Assembly (NCBI GenBank): GCA_005778405.1
Contig: SXOA01000048.1
Span: forward strand, 1 to 40,132
DNA length: 40,132 bases
Reading direction: 5' to 3'
Origin: Planctomycetaceae bacterium
Lineage (GTDB): Bacteria > Planctomycetota > Planctomycetia > Pirellulales > Pirellulaceae
Shown in pieces: positions 32,035 through 40,132 of the stretch (the first letter of the stretch is position 1; the number at the start of each line of letters is the position of its first letter). The notes under the pieces are model-generated. The model had not been told where the DNA came from, ran no database searches, and saw only the letters and a program-made list of their open reading frames with translations. Both the position numbers and the translations under genes were made by a program.

Positions 32035-33828
32035 ATGAGCGAGTTTTTATATCAATACCAAAAGGTCAGCCCTATATCCTGGGCCTACCTTTCGTCGCTC
32101 CTCATGATTGCCTTGTTCTTCAAGTTCAATCGCTTCTGGAGCGTGCGAAACCTCGACCTCCTCCTGCTGATTTTGCTGGCCCCCGGCCTTTTGGTCGTGC
32201 AGGCAGGGAGGTGGGAATATCGCCAGGTGCGGCTGGACAAGGCGACGCTCAATCGCGTGCAGAACGAGACTGCGGCTGTCATGCGCAAGCAGCAGGAAAT
32301 GGGGGAGAATGCCCAGGCAGCCTTCAATCAGGAAACGCTCCCGGAAACGTCTGTAATCACCGAACAGAACCGATCTCCGTTCGCTGCGGCGGAAGCGCCA
32401 CCCCCTGTCCTGGAGGAATCGATTCCCTCCGACGATCCGCCCCCAGCCAAGCTCACACCAACGACGTTTCCAGAAACCGGCGCCGCCATGCTAGTGCTGG
32501 CCGGCCGCGAGGCGGACGCCACCAAGAAGTTGTGGCAAGGTTATGCGTGGCTGCTGGCGGTTTGCGGATTCATGCTCATTCGGCTCCTCTTCGACCCAAC
32601 CATGGTCCGCCGCCCGCTGCTGGAACCGAACCTGAACACGGGTGGCCTGCTGTTTCTGGCTGCCATGTTGTTCCTGTTTCTGATGGCCAACGTCATCACC
32701 AGCCAGGTGACTGTGAAGGATGTGAGCGGGGCGCAGGGTGCCCAAGCGCTGATCGGCGCGGAGACACGAACGGAAGAAGAAAAGGTCGCCGCCTATCGTC
32801 AATATGGTCCGGGCTACTTCATTCTGCATCTGCTGCCCAGCGTGATCACCCCCGCCTATCCTGCCGATGCCACGGCCGAAGGAGCCATCGCAACGCCCGC
32901 AGACAAAAACACAGTACCCCCCGCTGGCGACAACCCTTCTCCGCCCAGATCCGGACCCAATAGCCAGCCGGAAGCAGCCCTTGTCGCGGTTTCTAAAGCG
33001 ATGGCTATCATCGCTCACCTGGCGATTCTGGCGGCCATGATTTTCATTGGCTACTGGCACTTCGAGAACATCAAGATGGGCATCGGCGCGGCGACGCTGT
33101 ATCTCATTCTGCCCTACACGTCGCAGATGACCGGCCACGTCGACCACGTCCTGCCGTCGGCCCTGCTGCTGTGGGCGATTGTGCTTTATCGTCGGCCGGC
33201 GCTGGCGGGGCTCTTGATTGGCCTGGCCATGAGCACATTTTACTATCCGTTTTTCCTGCTGCCGCTGTGGCTCAGCTTCTATTGGCAGCGGGGAGTGATG
33301 CGGTTTCTCACGGGGCTGCTGGTCGCGGTCGGTGCAATGGTCGCTTCGCTCGCCTTCAGCTCCAGCTCGACAGTGGAATTCTGGACCCTGGTGCAGGCGA
33401 TGTTCGGCCTGTGGATGCCCAAGGTCGGCGGCCTGGAAGGGATTTGGGCCAGCTACGGCTGGGATCCCATCTATCGGCTGCCAGTCATTGCCACTTGCGT
33501 AGCCCTCGGTGGCAGCCTGGCCCTCTGGCCGGCTCAGAAAAATCTGGGTACGCTGCTGAGCTGTTCGGCCGCGGTCATGATTGCCGTTCAGTTCTGGCAC
33601 GGCCACGGCGACGGCGGCGGCATGTATTTGGCCTGGTTCCTGCCGCTGGCCTTGCTCACGGTTTTCCGCCCGAACCTGGAAGACCGGGTCGCCCTGACCG
33701 TTCTGGGCGAAGATTGGTTCACTCGGCGGCGGGCCAAGCTGGCCCAGTCGAAACGAACGACCGGCAGCAACAAAGGTTCCATTGCGGCGTTTAGTCCCGC
33801 CAAGCTTCCTTCGCCACCAGCTTCGTAA
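32035..33828 (+). CDS. Multi-pass membrane protein of unknown function (GT-C-like)
   Basis: A 597-aa protein with about ten hydrophobic segments and two long polar loops: residues 60-165 (Glu/Pro/Ala-rich) and about 225-325 (Pro-rich), probably extracytoplasmic. LILPYTSQMTGHVDHVLPSALLLWAI and the following YYPFFLLPLWLSFYW resemble the membrane core of polyprenyl-linked GT-C or DUF2029-type glycosyltransferases. No catalytic Asp motif in the first loop is evident, so the enzyme assignment is weak. The ATG at 32035 has no clear ribosome binding site. It is convergent, with no spacer, with another GT-C-like gene, which may mean shared cell-envelope glycan work. Confidence 0.6.
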   Translation: MSEFLYQYQKVSPISWAYLSSLLMIALFFKFNRFWSVRNLDLLLLILLAPGLLVVQAGRWEYRQVRLDKATLNRVQNETAAVMRKQQEMGENAQAAFNQETLPETSVITEQNRSPFAAAEAPPPVLEESIPSDDPPPAKLTPTTFPETGAAMLVLAGREADATKKLWQGYAWLLAVCGFMLIRLLFDPTMVRRPLLEPNLNTGGLLFLAAMLFLFLMANVITSQVTVKDVSGAQGAQALIGAETRTEEEKVAAYRQYGPGYFILHLLPSVITPAYPADATAEGAIATPADKNTVPPAGDNPSPPRSGPNSQPEAALVAVSKAMAIIAHLAILAAMIFIGYWHFENIKMGIGAATLYLILPYTSQMTGHVDHVLPSALLLWAIVLYRRPALAGLLIGLAMSTFYYPFFLLPLWLSFYWQRGVMRFLTGLLVAVGAMVASLAFSSSSTVEFWTLVQAMFGLWMPKVGGLEGIWASYGWDPIYRLPVIATCVALGGSLALWPAQKNLGTLLSCSAAVMIAVQFWHGHGDGGGMYLAWFLPLALLTVFRPNLEDRVALTVLGEDWFTRRRAKLAQSKRTTGSNKGSIAAFSPAKLPSPPAS

Positions 33829-35685
33829 TCACTGCCGCGGCACGGCATAGATCCGCACTCGCTCCTGCTCGAAGACGAGCCGCAGCAGTTGCGGATAACG
33901 AGTGGCAAAGGTCTGCTCGATGAGCGCGCTGTCGAATTTTGGGTCGCTGGCCAGTAGCAGATAATCGACCTTCTCGGCTCGCAGTTGCTCCAGCCAGAAT
34001 TCCTCGTCCGTCTCGCCGCGCCGCTGCAGGGCAAGCTGCCGGTAAATCGTCTCCGCGCCGGTGAGCGTCACCGGCTGTGGCTGGTCGCGCGGATGGACGG
34101 GGATATAGACGACTCGGTTGGCGAGCTGGCTGCCGAAGAGCGGATAGACCAGGGCGTTGCCGGAATAGGCAATCGTAGCGGGTTTTTCGGCCGTCAGCTC
34201 CGTCAGGATGTTCCAAGCTTTGCCCAGCGGGCCATACATCTGCACATAGGCCGAGCCGCGGCCCTGCTCTCGCTGCCGTGACAATTCGGAATACCACCAC
34301 GGCGAACTGACAACGAGCGCGACCGCCGCCGCTGCCGGAACGGCCCACGGCAGCCGCCAATTCCACGCGAGCACGCGCGGATAGTTGGCGAGAATGATCC
34401 CCACCACGGCCGCTGCAACCAGCAGCAGGAGCGGAACCTCGTCGAAGAGCAAGAAGAACAAGGCATACGCCACGAAGGCCGCGCCCACCGCGGCAGTGGC
34501 GAGGTTTTGCGTTAGCTCATTTGCTTCTCGCGTCAGCAGATGCAGACTCCATCCCAATCCGCCCCACAGCAGGTAGTACACGGGAAACAGCAGCCTATGT
34601 TCCGACCAGAACGGCACCACGGCAAAATACACTAGCACACTTGCCAGCGGATAGAAAACAAACAGAATCGTCGGCAGCAAGTCCGCCGGCTTTAATCTCC
34701 GTAGGGCCAAGAATGCCAACGGCACGAGCATCGCCAGCCACAGCACCACGCCGAATTGTCGGTTCATGGCGTAGGACTCCGCGTCCGCGAGCAACATCTT
34801 GCTGAGGGCGCCCGGCGACCAGCCGTGATTGATCAATACCGAGGCGTTGTATCTGCCAGGCAGAATTCGCAGCCCCAGGACGCGCAGCTCCGCGGGATAG
34901 AGCGGGTTGCCATGCTGCCACAGATTGCGGAAATGAAACGCCAGGCCGCACAAAACGATAGCCGCACAAATGGCCCCAACCCTGACCTTCCATCTGTGTC
35001 CTTCCGCGAAATGGGCGGACCTCTCCATCACCAGAGCGCCCATCAAAATCACCACCGCCAGCGAGCCATAGATCACTCCCACCGTCTTCGCCGCGAACGT
35101 CAAGGCGATGCCAACTGCGGCGACATACCAACCCGCCTCCCGTCGCCGGCTCGTCTCGTGTCGCGTCAGCAGCATCCCATAACCAAACGCCGCTACCCCG
35201 CAGGTCAGCAGCATTTCGCTGTTCACAATCAGCGAGCTGTGAAAGAACGGCGAAAACAGCAGCAGAAAGGCCGTCAGAAGTCGTGCCGTGACGACAGGCA
35301 ATCCCAGCAGCCGCGCCGTGCGATGAAACAGCCACACCGTCAGCAGAAAAAACATCGGCTGGATGAGGAAGGCCAGGTCGTCGTTCCCAGTCAGCTTCAT
35401 CAGGGCATAAATCATCGTCTCCGTGATCAGCGGCGAATGCTCGGCCGCCCCATCGTGAAACGGCAGGTCCACGGTCTGCAAAAACCCGCGCTGCGTCCAG
35501 AACGCCGGAATCGTCAGGTGATAGATCAGGCTGTCCGCGGAGAGGGACGGCACCAGCCGACTGACCCACAAATTGTAGAGATAGGTCGCCAGGGCCACAG
35601 AGAGGCCAACGACCGACGAAAAGTGCAAAGTCCTGCCGAGCCATCCCGGCTCAGCAGGCTCGATTTCGTTGGCTGTGTTTTCCAA
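33829..35685 (-). CDS. GT-C-type membrane glycosyltransferase (ArnT/PMT-like)
   Basis: A protein of about 618 aa with 11-13 hydrophobic segments and a soluble C-terminal domain of about 130 residues. SADSLIYHLTIPAFW in the first large loop has the Asp-plus-YH pattern of GT-C enzymes that use polyprenyl-phosphate sugars, and EHSPLITETMIY follows. FRNLWQHGNPLYP and WSEHRLLFPVYYLL are further family-like segments. The N-terminus is uncertain: the frame runs back to 35901 inside the oxidoreductase gene. The TTG at 35685 is eight bases after GAGG and is used; a GTG at 35724 is the alternative but would translate a palindromic word. It is downstream of the Gfo/Idh/MocA gene. Confidence 0.7.
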   Translation of the reverse strand: MENTANEIEPAEPGWLGRTLHFSSVVGLSVALATYLYNLWVSRLVPSLSADSLIYHLTIPAFWTQRGFLQTVDLPFHDGAAEHSPLITETMIYALMKLTGNDDLAFLIQPMFFLLTVWLFHRTARLLGLPVVTARLLTAFLLLFSPFFHSSLIVNSEMLLTCGVAAFGYGMLLTRHETSRRREAGWYVAAVGIALTFAAKTVGVIYGSLAVVILMGALVMERSAHFAEGHRWKVRVGAICAAIVLCGLAFHFRNLWQHGNPLYPAELRVLGLRILPGRYNASVLINHGWSPGALSKMLLADAESYAMNRQFGVVLWLAMLVPLAFLALRRLKPADLLPTILFVFYPLASVLVYFAVVPFWSEHRLLFPVYYLLWGGLGWSLHLLTREANELTQNLATAAVGAAFVAYALFFLLFDEVPLLLLVAAAVVGIILANYPRVLAWNWRLPWAVPAAAAVALVVSSPWWYSELSRQREQGRGSAYVQMYGPLGKAWNILTELTAEKPATIAYSGNALVYPLFGSQLANRVVYIPVHPRDQPQPVTLTGAETIYRQLALQRRGETDEEFWLEQLRAEKVDYLLLASDPKFDSALIEQTFATRYPQLLRLVFEQERVRIYAVPRQ

Positions 35686-35700
35686 TCCGTGAGCCTCATT

Positions 35701-35721
35701 GGGCAGGCTGGAAGCGTGCCC
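35701..35721. repeat. Imperfect 8-bp hairpin between oxidoreductase and glycosyltransferase genes
   Basis: GGGCAGGC (35701-35708) and GCGTGCCC (35714-35721) pair at seven of eight positions around TGGAA. It lies five bases after the oxidoreductase stop in the direction of transcription. Confidence 0.45.
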
Positions 35722-35725
35722 CACA

Positions 35726-37201
35726 CTAAACCTTGTTGGGCACCACAAACGGCGCTCGGTACGGCCGCGTGAGCAGAGCGTTGGCAGCTTCGACGTTTTC
35801 GCCCGTGAATTTCTCCGTGGCGGGGTCGAAGGTGAGGGTGGGGCCGAGGGTGTAGGTCTGCTTGTCGAGCGGCAGGCCGACGGCGCTATTGTTGGCGGCA
35901 AGTTTTTCGAAGGCTTCCGTCACCTGGGCGTTTTTGCCAATACTGCCGCCCACTTTGTCGTAGGCAACTTTCTCGCCGAGGCGGTAAGAGATGTTCGCCA
36001 GGTGGCAGAGGGCCGCGCTATAGTGGGCGACCTCGGCATTGGCGTTGTTGTCCTCGGGCTTGCGGCTCCGGACGGCGGAGATGAACGCGCCAAAGGCTCC
36101 ACCGGCAGTGACCTTGCGCGGAGTGCCGCCGCTGACTTTTTCCCCGTCCCCCTTGCCGTCCTTGTAGAACTTGCCCCCCTTGATCATCCCTTCCGTCGTG
36201 TAGTACTCGTTCTCCACCTGGTTTGGAAAACCCGGTGCCATTTTCTCGTTGGCGACCAGTCCGCGAGTTTCGAAGATCAGCAGCACGTCGCCAAACTCCA
36301 TCACAGAGAGCTGCATGTTGGGTGTTTGTCCCTGGTCGGTAGGACCTTGTCCCTCGCTGTTTGGCAGGAAGCGTCCGCCGAGAGTCCAGACCTTGGTCGG
36401 CAGCGTGCCATCTTTGATGGCCCACCGGGCGACGTCCATTTCGTGGACTCCCTGGTTGCCGATGTCCCCGTTGCCAAAATCCCAGAACCAGTGCCAGTTG
36501 TAATGGACCAGGTTGCGATGAAAATCCTGCATCGGGCCGGGACCGACCCAGATGTTCCAGTCCAGCGAAGCAGGGGGCGTTTCCACCGGCTTGAAGCCGA
36601 TCGACCAGCGAGGCTTGCAGCAGTACCCCTTGCTGACAAGCAGCTTGCCGTACTTGCCGCTTTGCAACGCGGCGATTTCATCGGCCCGGGACTGGCTGCT
36701 CCGCTGCTGCGTGCCGTGCTGGACGACGCGGCCATATTTAGTGGCCGCTTCGACGCACTTCCGCCCTTCGTAGGGATTGTGGCTGATCGGCTTTTCCACG
36801 TAGACATCTTTTCCCGCCTGGCAGGCCCAGATGGTGAGGAGCGAATGCCAGTGGTTGCAAGTGGCAACGGTAACGACGTCGAGATTCTTGTCGTCGAGCA
36901 CTTTGCGGATGTCCTGCACGGCGGCGGGGCGGACCTTGCTCTTGGCCTCGACCGACTTGCTCCGCGCTTCCCAAATGGTCTGGTCGGGATCAATCAGCGT
37001 GGTGATGCGGACGTTGGGCAAGTCCAATAGCTCGCTGATATGCGATTGTCCCCGCCCGTTGATTCCCGCGACGCCGATATTCACGGTGTCATTGGCCCCA
37101 ATCACCTTCCCCGAGGCTTTCGTCCCAGAAATCGTGAAAAGTGGAAAAACAGCACTGGCGGCAGCGGCTTGCAAAACGCGGCGGCGGGAAAGGCGGGTCA
37201 T
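35726..37201 (-). CDS. Gfo/Idh/MocA-family oxidoreductase with Tat signal
   Basis: A 491-aa NAD(P)-dependent oxidoreductase exported by the Tat pathway. The ATG at 37201, eight bases after GGAG, gives a twin-Arg signal SRRRVLQAAAASAVF at residues 5-19. The dinucleotide-binding motif is GVAGINGRGQSH (43-54). CNHWH (115-119) and EKP (136-138) are the conserved cofactor and catalytic segments. The second half has the family's beta-sheet dimer domain (GNQGVHEMDVARWA). Planctomycetes carry many such exported paralogues, probably for sugar and uronate turnover; the substrate is unknown. The frame extends to 37324, but that part lies beyond the ribosome binding site and is not used. Confidence 0.92.
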   Translation of the reverse strand: MTRLSRRRVLQAAAASAVFPLFTISGTKASGKVIGANDTVNIGVAGINGRGQSHISELLDLPNVRITTLIDPDQTIWEARSKSVEAKSKVRPAAVQDIRKVLDDKNLDVVTVATCNHWHSLLTIWACQAGKDVYVEKPISHNPYEGRKCVEAATKYGRVVQHGTQQRSSQSRADEIAALQSGKYGKLLVSKGYCCKPRWSIGFKPVETPPASLDWNIWVGPGPMQDFHRNLVHYNWHWFWDFGNGDIGNQGVHEMDVARWAIKDGTLPTKVWTLGGRFLPNSEGQGPTDQGQTPNMQLSVMEFGDVLLIFETRGLVANEKMAPGFPNQVENEYYTTEGMIKGGKFYKDGKGDGEKVSGGTPRKVTAGGAFGAFISAVRSRKPEDNNANAEVAHYSAALCHLANISYRLGEKVAYDKVGGSIGKNAQVTEAFEKLAANNSAVGLPLDKQTYTLGPTLTFDPATEKFTGENVEAANALLTRPYRAPFVVPNKV

Positions 37202-37294
37202 GACAGGCTCCAAGAGAGAGGTGGGGCGGACACCGCAAATTACACCACAGCCACGGGTGAAAGTCCAGCGCGGGACGTTTATCATCGCCGACCT

Positions 37295-37320
37295 CACGCC
37301 CACGCAAGGCCGTGGGCGTG
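37295..37320 (-). terminator. 10-bp hairpin after the hypothetical gene, terminator-like without T-run
   Basis: CACGCCCACG (37295-37304) and CGTGGGCGTG (37311-37320) form a perfect 10-bp stem with a six-base loop, eight bases past the stop of the gene at 37329. No T-run follows, so it may act as a mRNA stabiliser or be one of the dispersed palindromic words rather than a true terminator. Confidence 0.4.
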
Positions 37321-37328
37321 CCACCCAC

Positions 37329-37775
37329 TCATTTCCTCGCCACCGCCACCTGCGTTTGCATCAGGCTGATGGCGATGGCCTGAAAGACCGGCTCCATCTT
37401 TTCAAACTCGCGGCTCTCGGCCTGGTAGTGCCAGACTAGGGTGTAGGTGGGGGTCTGCACCGCCCGGATTTTCGCTTCCACGAGCAGGTCGAGAAAGAAG
37501 AAGCAGATATCGACCCCCTGAGCCCACAGGTCGCCGACCGATTCCTTCGCTTCCAGGATTTCCAGCTCGGGATATTCCTCGCGGATGGTGGCGATCACCG
37601 TGTCGATGATCTCCCCAATGTCGTGCCCAGCCGGATAGACATGGAGCGTGAAGAAGCTCGTCTCCTCGCTCTGCACGGTCACGCCGCGGGGCCAGGCTTC
37701 GATCTCCTCATCAACCAGCGACCAGTTCTCGGGATAGAGGAAGCGGATACCAGATTGTGTATACAGCGCGGGCAT
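37329..37775 (-). CDS. Conserved-looking hypothetical protein, 148 aa
   Basis: A soluble protein without signal or membrane segment. The opening SGIRFLYPENWSLVDEE, followed by strands and a helix-rich middle (IIDTVIATIREEYPELEI), resembles the Mog1/PsbP-like fold seen in many small planctomycete proteins. This is a resemblance by pattern only, and no function is proposed. A helical end, EFEKMEPVFQAIAISL, closes the domain in the same manner. The ATG at 37775 has only a weak ribosome binding site. It lies 101 bases downstream of the HAD phosphatase on the same strand. Confidence 0.7.
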   Translation of the reverse strand: MPALYTQSGIRFLYPENWSLVDEEIEAWPRGVTVQSEETSFFTLHVYPAGHDIGEIIDTVIATIREEYPELEILEAKESVGDLWAQGVDICFFFLDLLVEAKIRAVQTPTYTLVWHYQAESREFEKMEPVFQAIAISLMQTQVAVARK

Positions 37776-37876
37776 GAGCGAGGCTCGGGGAACAGAGATA
37801 CCACACCGTTTTCAGCCTATCCCCGCGGGTCGATCGCGCAAAGAGGCGTCAATAAAACCGCCAGGTTGTGTACAGC

Positions 37877-38878
37877 TCACTTCTTGGCTGCCGGAAAGAT
37901 CGTCGTCCAGTCCTGTTTCATATCCACAACAGTCCAGCCGCGCTCCGAGGCCTCCTGAAGCGCCTCGACTAGCTTGCCGCTGCTCTTGGGCTTGGAGTCG
38001 TAAGCGTATTCGCGCTGGGCGTCCGTATGGTGGACGAGGAGGCCGAAACTGGGGCGTGGGTTCTTGATGGTGGTGTATTGCAGCATCGCCAGGTCGCCGT
38101 CGCTGTTGCCAAAACTGGCGATGGGCCGGCGGCCGATAAACTGATGGATGGCGACGGGTTTTCCCGCTTTGTCGTCTACAAACAGATGTTCGAGCGTCTT
38201 CACCAGCACTGGTCCACTTTCGCGTAGCTCAAACCGGGTTTGCGCCGTCGAGCCGACAACCTGTTCGGGCGGGATGCCGTAAACGCGCTCGGCCCAGACG
38301 CGCATGAAATCCGCGCCGCCACCCGAAACGATGAACGTCTTGAAGCCGTTCGCTCGCAGGTAACGCAAAACCTCCTGCATCGGCTGGTAGGTGAGTTGGT
38401 CGTAGGGCAGGTCATATTTGGGATGTTTAGCGGATGCCAACCACGCCTCGACGGAGTGCTGGTACTCGTCGGTGGTCATCCCGGCATGGGTGAGACCGAT
38501 GATCCGCATCAAACCGTTGTGGTGTTCCCCTTCCAGGAGCTTCGCCAGGTCACCCGCCAAAGCAGCTTGCACCATGGAATCCGCGGCCAGCTTGGGTTCC
38601 TTGGGGGCGCGGCGTTTCAATTCGTCCATGACGAAGGCAAGCTGAAACGGCAGCGGATTTTCTGGCCAAAGCGTGCCATCGTTGTCGAACACGGCGATCC
38701 GCTCGGCGGGAGGGACAAAGTCGGGTGAACCATCCTTCGTCACCTTGGCGACGAAGTCGAGGATGGACTGTTTGGCTTTGCCGTCGTTCCAAGACGGAAG
38801 CGGATCGGCACTTTGCGCGGAGGCAATGCCGATGGACAAGTACGCAATAAATGTTGAGACAAGGAACAAACTCTTCAT
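37877..38878 (-). CDS. Exported HAD-superfamily phosphatase
   Basis: A 333-aa phosphohydrolase with a Sec signal peptide (FLVSTFIAYLSIGIASAQS, about 4-23). Motif I is VFDNDGTL with D65 and D67, motif II FIVSGGGADF, and motif IV SFGNSDGDLAML. The cap is alpha-helical, as in phosphoserine-phosphatase-like enzymes. An exported HAD enzyme could release phosphate from small organic phosphates outside the cytoplasm; the substrate is not known. The ATG at 38878 follows AGGA by eight bases, whereas the 38902 start lies in the spacer. It is 78 bases downstream of the sulfatase, with a perfect hairpin between. Confidence 0.87.
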   Translation of the reverse strand: MKSLFLVSTFIAYLSIGIASAQSADPLPSWNDGKAKQSILDFVAKVTKDGSPDFVPPAERIAVFDNDGTLWPENPLPFQLAFVMDELKRRAPKEPKLAADSMVQAALAGDLAKLLEGEHHNGLMRIIGLTHAGMTTDEYQHSVEAWLASAKHPKYDLPYDQLTYQPMQEVLRYLRANGFKTFIVSGGGADFMRVWAERVYGIPPEQVVGSTAQTRFELRESGPVLVKTLEHLFVDDKAGKPVAIHQFIGRRPIASFGNSDGDLAMLQYTTIKNPRPSFGLLVHHTDAQREYAYDSKPKSSGKLVEALQEASERGWTVVDMKQDWTTIFPAAKK

Positions 38879-38895
38879 AGTGAATTCCTGGCAAG

Positions 38896-38924
38896 GCCGC
38901 ACCCGTGGTGGTCACGGGTGCGGC
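38896..38924 (-). terminator. 12-bp hairpin between sulfatase and HAD phosphatase genes
   Basis: GCCGCACCCGTG (38896-38907) and its exact complement (38913-38924) form a 12-bp stem with a five-base loop. It is 32 bases past the sulfatase stop and 17 bases before the ATG of the next gene. There is no T-run. It may attenuate read-through or is one of the palindromic words. Confidence 0.45.
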
Positions 38925-38956
38925 TTGGGACGGGTCTCATTTCCGCGAAAGCGGCA

Positions 38957-40132
38957 CTACTTGTTGCCGCCGCCTCTTTGGAGCGACTCCATGACCTGGT
39001 CGAGCGAAAAACTTCCGGGCTTCTGGCTCGGCGGAAACTCCTTGAACGTCTCCAGGAACTTGCCGACATATTGCTGCGCCGGAACGAGCAGAAAGATGCG
39101 GTCGATCCGCCAGCGTTCATAATCGGCCCCAATCTTGTCGGCCTTCTCAAACGGATCCGAGCGCAGGTTGAAGAGCTTGGGCAATCGCAACGGCACGAAC
39201 GGTTCCTGCCAGACGTCGAAGCCTTCTGCCCGCTGCTCGGCGAATACGAACTTCCACTGGTTGACGCGCAGTCCAACCAATGAGCCGTCATCATTGAAGT
39301 AGAAGAACTCCTTGCGGGGGGAGGCTGACTTGCCGGCCAATGCATCGGTGATGTTGTAGCCGTCGAGATGGACCTTGAACGTCTTGTCGCCGATCTTCAT
39401 CCCCTTGAGGAGCTTCTCCTTCACATCGGGTACGCCTGCTGCCGCCAGCAAGGTGGGGAACATGTCCTCGTGAGCGAAGATTTCATTGTTGACGGTGCCG
39501 GGCTTGATGACTCCGGGCCAGCGGATAGCACAGGGGACGCGGTAGCCCCCTTCCCAGTTGGTCGCCTTCTCGCCGCGAAACGGCGTTGTGCCGCCGTCCG
39601 GCCAGGAGAATTCTTCCGCACCGTTGTCAGTGGAGTACATGACGATGGTGTTGTCCTCCAGGTCCAACTCCTTAAGCTTGTCGAGGAGTTGTCCGACCAT
39701 CCCGTCATGTTCGACCATGCCGTCGGGATAGATGCCCAAGCCGGTCTTCCCCTCGCTCTCCTTCTTGAGGTGCGTATGGATGTGCATGCGCGTGGAGTTC
39801 CACCAGACGAAGAACGGCTTGTCCGACTTTTTGGCCTTTTCGTGGTAATCGAGCGTGGCCTTGGTGAACTCCTCGTCGATCGTTTCCATTCGCTTCTTTC
39901 CCAGCGGGCCGGTGGACTCGACTTTCTGGGTCCCGTCGGGCATGGCCCAGGTGTGAATCACGCCGCGAGTCTGGAACTTCTTGATCAGGGCCGGATCTTT
40001 GAAGTAGTCCTCATTCTCAAACTCTTCCTCGGCGTTGAGGTGGTAGAGCGAGCCGAAGAATTCATCGAACCCGTGAGCGGTGGGGAGATGCTCGTCCAAT
40101 ATTACAGGTCCGCCGGGAACCGGCAAGTCGAC
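38957..40132 (-). CDS. Arylsulfatase, N-terminus cut by window edge
   Basis: The C-terminal 391 residues of a type I sulfatase; the frame is open through base 40132. LPTAHGFDEFFGSLYHLNAE is the characteristic segment after the first third of the enzyme. FVWWNSTRMHIHTHL, STDNGAEEFSWPDGG and GGYRVPCAIRWPG carry conserved metal, substrate and structural residues, including the Asp-Asn pair and the Arg of GGYRVP. The formylglycine site (CxSxR or CxAxR) lies outside the window, so the catalytic type cannot be confirmed. Planctomycete genomes are rich in such sulfatases for sulfated polysaccharides. It is followed by an exported HAD phosphatase on the same strand. Confidence 0.93.
   Translation of the reverse strand, partial: VDLPVPGGPVILDEHLPTAHGFDEFFGSLYHLNAEEEFENEDYFKDPALIKKFQTRGVIHTWAMPDGTQKVESTGPLGKKRMETIDEEFTKATLDYHEKAKKSDKPFFVWWNSTRMHIHTHLKKESEGKTGLGIYPDGMVEHDGMVGQLLDKLKELDLEDNTIVMYSTDNGAEEFSWPDGGTTPFRGEKATNWEGGYRVPCAIRWPGVIKPGTVNNEIFAHEDMFPTLLAAAGVPDVKEKLLKGMKIGDKTFKVHLDGYNITDALAGKSASPRKEFFYFNDDGSLVGLRVNQWKFVFAEQRAEGFDVWQEPFVPLRLPKLFNLRSDPFEKADKIGADYERWRIDRIFLLVPAQQYVGKFLETFKEFPPSQKPGSFSLDQVMESLQRGGGNK

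Noticed and set aside
37202..37324. 41-codon N-terminal extension of the Gfo/Idh/MocA gene
   Set aside because: It would place the twin-Arg signal internally and runs through a hairpin. The ATG at 37201 has a ribosome binding site and a standard Tat signal.

Overview
The window looks like a chromosomal segment of a planctomycete, most likely of the Pirellulales type. This is inferred from gene content: a TIGR02999-type ECF sigma factor beside a very large Ser/Thr kinase with WD40 repeats, LEPR-XLL surface-protein N-termini, Tat-exported Gfo/Idh/MocA oxidoreductase, arylsulfatase, D-aminoacylase-like amidohydrolase, short 'FSLRDLL' membrane proteins and an orphan MoxR-type ATPase. Base composition is GC-rich. 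I see no phage, insertion sequence, CRISPR array, rRNA or tRNA. It reads as ordinary chromosome, with unusual envelope genes and many small palindromic elements.

Layout. 1-3098: purE (cut by the window edge) and a BshB1/PIG-L deacetylase on the minus strand, divergent from dapA and a secreted esterase. 3099-3826: gene-free, two inverted repeats. 3827-12251, minus strand: a LEPR-XLL leishmanolysin-like protease, then an ECF sigma factor and kinase-WD40 receptor, then three small or medium secreted proteins, each preceded by a copy of the same hairpin leader. 12536-16578, plus strand: a 2-hydroxyacid dehydrogenase translationally coupled to an exported N-acyl-D-amino-acid deacylase, then a fosmidomycin-resistance-like MFS exporter. 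16656-23759: a promoter, three genes (a PilM-PilN fusion and two single-pass membrane proteins with Gly/Met/Pro-rich tracts) and a strong intrinsic terminator. 23781-27370: apt divergent from a MoxR-type ATPase, then rpmE-prfA on the minus strand. 27567-31606: a tightly packed minus-strand run of ybaK-like deacylase, tiny membrane protein, sterol-desaturase-family hydroxylase, SecD-like lipoprotein and LRR membrane protein. 32035-35685: two multi-pass membrane proteins, convergent with no base between their stop codons. 35726-40132: Gfo/Idh/MocA oxidoreductase, a conserved hypothetical, an exported HAD phosphatase and a sulfatase cut by the window edge.

The best candidates for something undescribed are: (1) the 16.7-23.8 kb three-gene envelope module, a PilM/PilN/PilO-like inner-membrane platform without secretin, pilin or motor ATPase in view, whose proteins all carry long Met-containing low-complexity tracts; (2) the triplicated 5' leader at 4.28-6.35 kb, with two mutually exclusive stems just upstream of the ribosome binding site; (3) a set of word-built inverted repeats in which arms of three short words recur with different word sequences at different sites, one of them inside the kinase coding region; (4) a free-standing SecD-like periplasmic domain made as a lipoprotein and translationally coupled to a membrane hydroxylase gene. 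All functions are read from motifs by eye. No database search was run.
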